NCBI GenBank assembly: GCA_020851615.1
Contig: JADZCL010000182.1
Span: 1-7,882 of the forward strand
Direction: 5' to 3'
Length of the DNA stretch: 7,882 bases
Source of the DNA: Rubrivivax sp.
GTDB taxonomy: Bacteria > Pseudomonadota > Gammaproteobacteria > Burkholderiales > Burkholderiaceae_C
Of the stretch, positions 1 through 5,043 are shown one piece after another. The notes beneath the pieces were generated by a model. The model ran no database searches. It was not told the origin of the DNA and was given only the letters and a program-made list of their open reading frames with translations. Numbering within the stretch: the first letter of the stretch is position 1; each line of letters starts with the position of its first letter. The translations under genes and the position numbers were made by a program.

Positions 1-494
1 GCGGCGCGCTCGAAGGTGCTGAAGCGCTCGATCGTGCGCCCGGTGTCGGGCACGCGCCCACCGAGCGGCCCGCGCGCAAAGAAGAAGAGCAGGATCGCCG
101 CCAGCACCAGCACGAACAGCGAGCCGCCGTAGGGGATGATCCAGCGGTTGCGCACCTGGCGCCACGCCTCGCCCGCACTGAGATAGGGTGCACCAGGGTA
201 CTTGACGAAGGACTGGATGAGCACGCCGGCTTCGGTGGCGGGCAGCGAGCTGTAGCCCTTCTGCCCGTCGACGCCACGCACGCTGCGCCAGAAGGGCGCG
301 TTGTTGCCGGGTTGGCTGCGTGCGCGCTCGGCGTTCGTTTCGTCGGGCCTGGGCAGCGCCGGCGCGACGAAGCCGGCCGGGGCGCCGCTGGGCGCAGCTC
401 CGGAGGCAGGCGCTGCGGGCGCCTGTGCAAAGGCCATGCCGGCAAGCGCCAAAGCGGCGCTGCAAGCGACGAGCAGACTGCGGATCGTGCGCAT
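1..494 (-). CDS. Formate dehydrogenase gamma subunit (cytochrome b), N-terminal part, cut by window edge
   Basis: This is the 5' part (164 codons) of the membrane cytochrome b subunit that takes electrons from the beta subunit and passes them to quinone. I translated it by hand. An ATG at 494 follows AAGGAG (503-508) with 8 bases between. Residues 1-23 form a signal peptide with a likely AFA|QA cleavage. A low-complexity Ala/Pro stretch follows (about 24-50), then a periplasmic segment with NAERARSQPGNNAPFWR and GYSSLPATEAGVLIQ, wording I associate with FDH gamma proteins of betaproteobacteria. The first membrane helix lies at about 118-140 (WIIPYGGSLFVLVLAAILLF) and is followed by the basic, polar IERFSTFERA stretch that usually precedes the haem-b helices. 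Those helices and their His ligands lie outside the window, so haem binding is inferred from the family. The gene starts 24 bases after the lipoprotein stop and is the last operon gene visible. Confidence 0.9.
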   Translation of the reverse strand, partial: MRTIRSLLVACSAALALAGMAFAQAPAAPASGAAPSGAPAGFVAPALPRPDETNAERARSQPGNNAPFWRSVRGVDGQKGYSSLPATEAGVLIQSFVKYPGAPYLSAGEAWRQVRNRWIIPYGGSLFVLVLAAILLFFFARGPLGGRVPDTGRTIERFSTFERA

Positions 495-502
495 GCGGTG
501 TG

Positions 503-508
503 CTCCTT
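503..508 (-). promoter_or_regulatory. Ribosome binding site for the gamma subunit gene
   Basis: AAGGAG on the minus strand ends 8 bases before the ATG at 494. It fixes the start of the gamma gene, which has no earlier in-frame candidate with a comparable site in the 24-base gap. Confidence 0.75.
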
Positions 509-518
509 GCGCGCGGCG

Positions 519-776
519 TCAGCGTTGAACGGTCGGCTGCTGGCCGATGCGCACGGTCTCGTTCTGTCTTTGCGTGCGCATCTGGAGCTGGGTGTTCCAG
601 GCGGCCTGGTCACCCGCTGTCCAGCCTGGCGCCGTGAAGGCTGTGGCCGGACCCGCGTAGGGCGGGGTGTCGGTCTTGGGCGTGTACGCGGTCTGCGCCT
701 TCTCGCCGCAGCCCGAAAGCGCAACGGCGGCGGCCAGCGCAACGCCCACCCCATATGCCAAGCGGATGGTGTTCAC
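519..776 (-). CDS. Small predicted lipoprotein encoded between formate dehydrogenase beta and gamma genes
   Basis: An 85-aa protein that I do not recognise as a named family. It starts with GTG at 776, which overlaps the TGA stop of the beta gene in the arrangement GTGA, and AAGGAGG (787-793) sits 10 bases upstream, so translational coupling to beta is likely. Residues 1-22 form a short basic n-region, a hydrophobic stretch and a lipobox LSGC with the lipidated Cys at position 23. The residue after Cys is Gly, not Asp, which by the E. coli Lol rule would favour outer-membrane sorting. The mature part of about 63 aa is polar, with two Trp (PGWTAGDQAAWN) and a Gln/Arg-rich tail (LQMRTQRQNETVR). 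There is no metal-binding motif and only the lipobox cysteine. Its place in the operon suggests a role in assembly, stability or tethering of the dehydrogenase, but this is inference only. It is reported because of signal, start context and codon use. Confidence 0.82.
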   Translation of the reverse strand: MNTIRLAYGVGVALAAAVALSGCGEKAQTAYTPKTDTPPYAGPATAFTAPGWTAGDQAAWNTQLQMRTQRQNETVRIGQQPTVQR

Positions 777-1408
777 GACTTCGTGCCCTCCTTCCTGGGT
801 TCGCCACTGCCGCCGCCGGCGGCTGGCTTGCCGTAGGCCGTGCCCCAGCCCCAGACCTCGCTGCCCTTGCCGCGCACCAGTACGCGGGTGCGGAAGATGT
901 CGGCAATCTCGTCGCCATCCCCGGCCAGCAAGGCCTTGGTCGAGCAGACCTCGGCGCACAGCGGCAACTTGCCTTCGGCAAGCCGATTGCGGCCGTACTT
1001 GTTGAGCTCGGCCTCCGAGAAGTTGGCCTCGGGGCCGCCGGCGCAGAAGGTGCACTTGTCCATCTTGCCGCGCATGCCCCAGGCGCCGTTGCTCGGATAC
1101 TGCGGGGCGCCGAAGGGGCAGGCGTAGCTGCAGTAGCCGCAGCCGATGCACACGTCCTTGTCGTGCAGCACCAGTCCTTCGTCGGTGCGGTAGAAGCAAT
1201 CGACCGGGCACACGGCCATGCAGGGCGCATCGCTGCAATGCATGCAGGCCACCGAGATGCTGCGTTCGCCGGGCACGCCGTCGTTCATGGTGACGACGCG
1301 GCGCCGGTTCACGCCCCAGGGGACGTCGTGCTCGGCCTTGCAGGCGGTGACGCAGCCGTTGCACTCGATGCAGCGTTCGGCGTCGCAGATGAACTTCATT
1401 CGGGCCAT
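773..1408 (-). CDS. fdh3B: Formate dehydrogenase FDH3-type beta subunit, four [4Fe-4S] clusters
   Basis: A 211-aa electron-transfer subunit that carries electrons from the catalytic subunit to the cytochrome b subunit. Sixteen cysteines are arranged as in DMSO-reductase-family iron-sulfur subunits: C13/C16/C19/C23, C55/C58/C63/C67, C87/C90/C93/C97 and C119/C122 with C151/C155, giving four predicted [4Fe-4S] clusters. The motif CIGCGYCSYACPFGAPQY (87-104) is typical. There is no signal peptide, so export would be by hitch-hiking on the Tat signal of alpha. Unlike E. coli FdnH (about 290 aa with a C-terminal membrane helix), the protein ends in a short polar Gly/Lys-rich tail (about 193-211), so membrane attachment must come from gamma. 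ATG at 1408 follows GAGGAG (1415-1420), which overlaps the alpha stop codon. The beta stop overlaps the lipoprotein start. I assign the FDH3 class from length and motif pattern. Confidence 0.95.
   Translation of the reverse strand: MARMKFICDAERCIECNGCVTACKAEHDVPWGVNRRRVVTMNDGVPGERSISVACMHCSDAPCMAVCPVDCFYRTDEGLVLHDKDVCIGCGYCSYACPFGAPQYPSNGAWGMRGKMDKCTFCAGGPEANFSEAELNKYGRNRLAEGKLPLCAEVCSTKALLAGDGDEIADIFRTRVLVRGKGSEVWGWGTAYGKPAAGGGSGEPRKEGTKS
787..793 (-). promoter_or_regulatory. Ribosome binding site inside the beta gene that sets the GTG start of the lipoprotein
   Basis: AAGGAGG on the minus strand lies within the last codons of the beta gene, 10 bases before the GTG at 776. It supports a GTG start that is otherwise easy to miss because the reading frame is open far upstream inside the beta gene. 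Confidence 0.7.
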
Positions 1409-1418
1409 CGTGCGCTCC

Positions 1419-4376
1419 TCAGGCTGCCTTCTCGATCTGGCAGACGGTGGTCTTGGTCTCCTGCATCATGGTGACCGCGTCGTAGCCGTAGGTGGTGGCC
1501 GTGTTGGCCGACTCTCCGGCGACCACCGGCTTGGCGCCCTCAGGGTAGTACTTCGAGATGTCTTCGCCCTGCCAGCGCCCCGCGAAGTGGTAGGGCATGA
1601 AGACCGTGCCGCGATCGACGCGCTCGGTGACCAGGGCGCGCACCTTGAGCCGTGCGCCCGAGGGTGTGCGCACCCACACGTCCTCGCCGTCGCGGATGCC
1701 GCGGTCGTTGGCAGCGACCGGGTTGATCTCGACGAACATGTGCTGCTGCAGTTCAGCCAGCCACGGGTTGGAACGCGTCTCGTCGCCGCCGCCCTCGTAC
1801 TCGACCAGGCGGCCGGTGGTCATGATGAGCGGGTAGTCGCGGCCGATGTCGCGGTTCTTCTCCTGCACCGAGCGGCCCAGGGTGGGGAGCCGCCAGAACA
1901 CCTTCTTGTCGTCGTGCGTCGGGTACTTGTCGACCAGTTCGGGCCGGGTCGAGTACACCGGCTCGCGGTGCTGCGGGATCGGGTCGGGGAAGTTCCAGAC
2001 CACGGCCCGCGCCTTCGCGTTGCCAAACGGATGGCAGCCGTGCGCCATGGCCACGCGCTGGATGCCGCCGGAGAGGTCGGTCTTCCAGTTCTTGCCTTCG
2101 GCGGCCTTCTGTTCGGCCTCGGTGAGATCGGACCACCAGCCGAGCTTCTTCAGCAGGATGTGATCGAACTCGGGATAGCCGGTGGTGATCTCGGCGTCCT
2201 TGGAGTGCGATCCATCGCCGGCCAGCAGCGACACGCCGTCGCGCTCGACGCCGAAGTTGGCGCGGAAGTTGCCGCCGCCATCCATCATCGAGCGCGAGGT
2301 CATGTAGAGGTTGGGCGACCCCGGGTGCTTGATCTCGGGCGTGCCGTAGCAGGGCCACGGCAGGCCGAAGTAGTCACCGTCGAGCTTGTAGCCCGTTTCC
2401 TTGTCGACCCCGCCGCGCGCCTTGAGCGTCACGACGTCGAAGACGTGCATGTTGCGCATGTGCGCCTTCAGCCGCTCGGGGCTCTGGCCCGTGTAGCCGA
2501 TGGTCCAGTGGCTGGCGTTGATTTCACGCAGGATGTCCTCGGGCACCGGTTCGTCCATGCCCTTGACCTTCTGCATCTTGTAGTTCTTGGTCAACTCCTT
2601 GCCGAAGCCCAGCTTCTCGGCCAGCTGGTACATGATCATGTGGTCGGAGCGCGCCTCGAACAGCGGCTCGATCACCCTCTCACGCCATTGCAGCGAACGG
2701 TTGCTCGCGGTCAGCGAGCCCGAGGTCTCGTACTGCGTGCACGCCGGCAGCAGGTAGACCGCGCGATTGGCGTTGGCCTCGTCGGGCTTGGCGGCCGGCA
2801 TGGCCGCCAGCGCCGCCGTGGCCGACGGGAACGGGTCGATCACCACCAGCAGATCGAGCTTGTCCAGCCCGCGCTTGAGATCCAGGCCGCGCGACTGCGA
2901 GTTCGGCGCATGGCCCCAATAGATCAGGCCGCGCAGGTTGGTCTCCTGGTCGATCAGGTCGCTCTTCTCGAGCACGCCGTCGAACCAGCGCGAAACCGTC
3001 ATGCCCGGCTTGGCCATCATGCCCGGCGCATACTGCTTCTTGATCCACTCGAAGTCGACGTCCCACACCTTGGCGAAGTGCTTGAACGCGCCTTCGGCCA
3101 GGCCGTAGTAGCCGGGCAGCGAATCGGGGTTGGGGCCGATGTCCGTGGCGCCCTGCACGTTGTCGTGGCCGCGGAAGATGTTGGCCCCGCCACCGGAGAC
3201 GCCGATGTTGCCCAGCGCCAGTTGCAGGATGCACGAGGCACGCACGATCGCGTTGCCGATCGTGTGCTGCGTCTGGCCCATGCACCAGACGACCGTGCTG
3301 GGCCGGTTCTCGGCCATCGTGCGCGCCACCATCAGGCAGGTGGCCTCGTCGACGCCGCAGACCTCCTGGACCTTGTCGGGGGTCCACTTGGCCAGCACGT
3401 CCTCGCGGACCTTGTCCATGCCGTAGACGCGGTCCTCGATGTACTTCTTGTCTTCCCAGCCGTTCTTGAAGATGTGATACAGCACGCCGAACACGAACGC
3501 GATGTCCGAGCCCGAGCGGATGCGCACGTAGTGATCGGCCTTGGCGGCCGTGCGCGTGAAGCGCGGGTCCACCACGATCATCTTGGCGCCGCGTTCCTTG
3601 GCGTGCAGCATGTGCACCAGCGACACCGGATGCGCCTCGGCCGCGTTCGAGCCCATGTAGAGCGCGGCCTTGGTGTTCTGCATGTCGTTGTACGAATTCG
3701 TCATCGCACCGTAACCCCACGTATTCGCCACACCGGCGACAGTCGTGGAGTGGCATATTCGTGCCTGGTGGTCGCAGTTGTTGCTGCCCCATAGGCTCAT
3801 CCACTTGCGCAACAGGTAGGACTGTTCGTTGTTGTGCTTGGACGAGCCGATGACGAAGACCGAGTCGGGGCCGCTCTGCTTGCGCAGCTCAAGCATCCTG
3901 GCGCTGACTTCGGCCAGCGCCTGGTCCCAGGTGATGCGCTGGTACTTGCCGTTCACCAGCTTCATCGGGTACTTGAGGCGGAACTCACCGCGGCCGTTGT
4001 CGCGCACCGCCGCGCCCTTGGCGCAGTGGCCACCCAGGTTCAGCGGCGAGTCGAACACCGGCTCCTGACGCACCCACACGCCGTTGTCGACGTAGGCGTC
4101 CAGGGCGCAGCCCACCGAGCAGTGGCCGCAGACGGTGCGCTTGACTTCGAGCTTCCTGCCGCCTGCAGGCGTTGCTGCCGGGTCGGCCGCCTCGGCCTTG
4201 CGCACGAGGATCAATTCGCTGGCGGCCAGCCCTGCGCCCACGCCGAGCCCGGAGCGGCGCAGGAAGCTGCGTCTGTCCATCGTCGGGATCGCTCGCGCCA
4301 CGCCGCGCGCCAGGCTGGCGACGAGCGCGCTGGGCGCCGTGCCCCCGCTGCCCGACGACCGTTTGCTCAACAACAT
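1419..4376 (-). CDS. fdhA: Formate dehydrogenase catalytic alpha subunit (Mo/W-bisPGD, Cys form)
   Basis: A 985-aa catalytic subunit that oxidises formate to CO2 at a molybdenum or tungsten bis-pyranopterin centre. A Tat signal follows an unusually long n-region: DRRSFLRRSG at 34-43, hydrophobic stretch to about 58, likely cleavage near AEA|AD (63/64). One [4Fe-4S] cluster is bound by C83, C86, C90 and C118, with K120 at the place of the electron-relay Lys of E. coli FdhF. The active-site segment DHQARICHSTT (202-212) has Cys208 where FdnG and FdhF have selenocysteine, followed by the conserved His209. FRGHDNVQGATD carries Arg402, matching FdhF Arg333. The C-terminal pterin-dinucleotide domain begins near 846 (PLIMTTGRLVEY). 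Start: ATG at 4376 has GGAGG 5 bases upstream, whereas the internal ATG just before the RR motif (4280) has no good site. The beta gene follows after 10 bases. Mo versus W cannot be told from sequence. Confidence 0.97.
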   Translation of the reverse strand: MLLSKRSSGSGGTAPSALVASLARGVARAIPTMDRRSFLRRSGLGVGAGLAASELILVRKAEAADPAATPAGGRKLEVKRTVCGHCSVGCALDAYVDNGVWVRQEPVFDSPLNLGGHCAKGAAVRDNGRGEFRLKYPMKLVNGKYQRITWDQALAEVSARMLELRKQSGPDSVFVIGSSKHNNEQSYLLRKWMSLWGSNNCDHQARICHSTTVAGVANTWGYGAMTNSYNDMQNTKAALYMGSNAAEAHPVSLVHMLHAKERGAKMIVVDPRFTRTAAKADHYVRIRSGSDIAFVFGVLYHIFKNGWEDKKYIEDRVYGMDKVREDVLAKWTPDKVQEVCGVDEATCLMVARTMAENRPSTVVWCMGQTQHTIGNAIVRASCILQLALGNIGVSGGGANIFRGHDNVQGATDIGPNPDSLPGYYGLAEGAFKHFAKVWDVDFEWIKKQYAPGMMAKPGMTVSRWFDGVLEKSDLIDQETNLRGLIYWGHAPNSQSRGLDLKRGLDKLDLLVVIDPFPSATAALAAMPAAKPDEANANRAVYLLPACTQYETSGSLTASNRSLQWRERVIEPLFEARSDHMIMYQLAEKLGFGKELTKNYKMQKVKGMDEPVPEDILREINASHWTIGYTGQSPERLKAHMRNMHVFDVVTLKARGGVDKETGYKLDGDYFGLPWPCYGTPEIKHPGSPNLYMTSRSMMDGGGNFRANFGVERDGVSLLAGDGSHSKDAEITTGYPEFDHILLKKLGWWSDLTEAEQKAAEGKNWKTDLSGGIQRVAMAHGCHPFGNAKARAVVWNFPDPIPQHREPVYSTRPELVDKYPTHDDKKVFWRLPTLGRSVQEKNRDIGRDYPLIMTTGRLVEYEGGGDETRSNPWLAELQQHMFVEINPVAANDRGIRDGEDVWVRTPSGARLKVRALVTERVDRGTVFMPYHFAGRWQGEDISKYYPEGAKPVVAGESANTATTYGYDAVTMMQETKTTVCQIEKAA

Positions 4377-4381
4377 GGATG

Positions 4382-4387
4382 CCTCCT
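4382..4387 (-). promoter_or_regulatory. Ribosome binding site that fixes the alpha subunit start
   Basis: AGGAGG on the minus strand lies 5 bases before the ATG at 4376. It decides between that start and the internal Met codon at 4280, and so gives the Tat leader its long 34-residue n-region. Confidence 0.75.
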
Positions 4388-4439
4388 GCTTCGAGTGGGA
4401 GGGGTGCTGGAATGCGTCACACCGGCGCTGCGCGGTCGT

Positions 4440-4652
4440 TCACACGCGCGCTGCGCGGTAGTACTTGCGGATGTGCTCGGTAAGGCGGTAGCCGTCCGCG
4501 CTGTCGTCGGCTGCGACTCGCTCGCCCATCGTCTTGGCGGCGGGCCTGGGCTCGTCCCGTGGCAGCAGCACGGCCGCTGCCGCCAGTGCGCCTCCGGCTC
4601 CGGCGCCTGCAAGCATCGTGCGCCGCGCCAGCTTGTTGTCACGTTCAGGCAT
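4440..4652 (-). CDS. Formate dehydrogenase region twin-arginine-signal small protein (TIGR02811-like)
   Basis: A 70-aa protein of unknown function, first gene of the operon. Residues 8-15 (LARRTMLA) form a twin-arginine signal, followed by an Ala/Gly/Leu hydrophobic stretch (15-30). The C-terminus carries YRLTEHIRKYY at 55-65, which fits the conserved pattern Y-[HRK]-x-[TS]-x-H-[IV]-x-x-Y-Y that I recall for the 'formate dehydrogenase region TAT target' family (TIGR02811), small proteins found beside formate dehydrogenase genes. ATG at 4652 follows AGGAG (4661-4665) with 8 bases between. The stop is 63 bases before the alpha start. The cationic, aromatic tail would lie outside the cytoplasmic membrane if the protein is exported. 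It could be a chaperone-like or minor structural partner of the enzyme, but no experimental role is known to me. Family assignment is firm; function is open. Confidence 0.9.
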   Translation of the reverse strand: MPERDNKLARRTMLAGAGAGGALAAAAVLLPRDEPRPAAKTMGERVAADDSADGYRLTEHIRKYYRAARV

Positions 4653-4691
4653 CTTCTGCTCTCCTGTGCGCCGTGTTCAGCACGGCAGGCC

Positions 4692-4697
4692 ATCATA
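4692..4697 (-). promoter_or_regulatory. Candidate -10 element of the formate dehydrogenase operon promoter
   Basis: TATGAT on the minus strand matches the sigma-70 -10 consensus at five of six bases. If the start of transcription is near 4685 the leader would be about 32 bases before the first ATG. No good -35 hexamer is found at 16-18 bases upstream (best 3 of 6), which fits an activator-dependent promoter. Confidence 0.4.
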
Positions 4698-4719
4698 GGC
4701 TGCCCGTTGCATAAGTGAT

Positions 4720-4733
4720 TCGATGGGCATCTG
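4720..4733 (-). promoter_or_regulatory. Candidate FNR/Anr-type activator site upstream of the formate dehydrogenase operon
   Basis: Read on the plus strand, TCGATGGGCATCTG fits TTGAT-N4-ATCAA at seven of ten positions, with the GAT-N4-ATC core intact. Its centre (between 4726 and 4727) lies at -41.5 if the -10 hexamer at 4692-4697 occupies -12 to -7. That is the class II position for FNR-family activators, and it replaces the missing -35. Both outer half-site bases are imperfect, so this remains a candidate. Confidence 0.35.
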
Positions 4734-4787
4734 TGCCTGGAGGCAATAGTCAGTAACCCCAATGCGTCTGGTCGGCAGCAACCGGCC

Positions 4788-4824
4788 AAGCCCTGGAAGT
4801 TGACAGGGTTGCGGTGAAGCCCTG
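4788..4824 (+). repeat. Direct repeat AAGCCCTG with complementary CAGGGTT between the copies
   Basis: AAGCCCTG occurs at 4788-4795 and again at 4817-4824, 29 bases apart. CAGGGTT at 4804-4810 between them is complementary to both, counting one G-T wobble, so either an upstream hairpin (8-base loop, 4796-4803) or a downstream hairpin (7-base loop, 4811-4817 region) can form but not both. It could be a set of operator half-sites or a folded leader for the receptor transcript. Confidence 0.5.
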
Positions 4825-5043
4825 CGGACTTCGCGGCGACGGGCGCTTCGGCCGCCTCGGCCCTCGGCCCGTGCGCCCTGGCGCATGTCGCACGCCAAGG
4901 ACATCGGGCTTTCCAGCAGCGACGCGGCTGGGCATGACCGCTACATTGCTGCGGACCTTGCCCGTCGCGGGCGCAGGTGCAGCGGTGCCGAGGGGGCGCC
5001 GGCGGGTATTCACACCAGAGTCATTGAACGGGGGAAATTCATC

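Larger units (their letters stand above)
4653..5043. other. Divergent intergenic control region between formate dehydrogenase operon and receptor gene
   Basis: This 391-base region separates the two start codons. The side nearest the formate dehydrogenase operon (4653-4740) is less GC-rich and holds the candidate -10 and FNR-like site. The middle and right parts are GC-rich and can form hairpins: CCCTG/CAGGG pairs at 4788-4824, ACGGGC (4839-4844) with GCCCGT (4867-4872), and a 9-base inverted pair GCGACGGGC (4836-4844) with GCCCGTCGC (4960-4968). A perfect TTGACA stands at 4800-4805 on the plus strand but no good -10 follows at 17 bases. I see no convincing Fur box, no cobalamin-riboswitch core and no other recognisable riboswitch. 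The receptor frame stays open back to 4885, but the part before 5044 does not look like protein. Confidence 0.6.

Noticed and set aside
519..1364. A 281-codon minus-strand frame as one protein covering the lipoprotein and most of the beta gene
   Set aside because: The upstream part is an out-of-frame shadow of the beta subunit. Only the last 85 codons, from the GTG at 776, have a signal peptide and ribosome binding site.
1218..3794. An 858-codon open frame on the plus strand, antisense to the alpha subunit gene
   Set aside because: It is a shadow of GC-biased codons in the alpha gene. It has no domain-like pattern, and the opposite strand encodes a fully recognisable formate dehydrogenase with all expected motifs.
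4800..4828. Perfect TTGACA as a -35 for the receptor
   Set aside because: At 17 bases downstream stands TGCGGA, a poor -10, and 16 or 18 bases give nothing better. Not called as a promoter.
4653..5043. Cobalamin or molybdenum-cofactor riboswitch ahead of either gene set
   Set aside because: No B12-box-like core or other conserved riboswitch segments could be found by eye; the hairpins seen are simple.
4653..5043. Fur box controlling the TonB-dependent receptor
   Set aside because: No AT-rich GATAAT-type repeats occur in this GC-rich stretch.
4885..5043. Upstream ATG at 4885 as the receptor start
   Set aside because: It would put 53 polar residues before a good signal peptide. GTG at 5044 gives a normal n-region and has a purine-rich site upstream.
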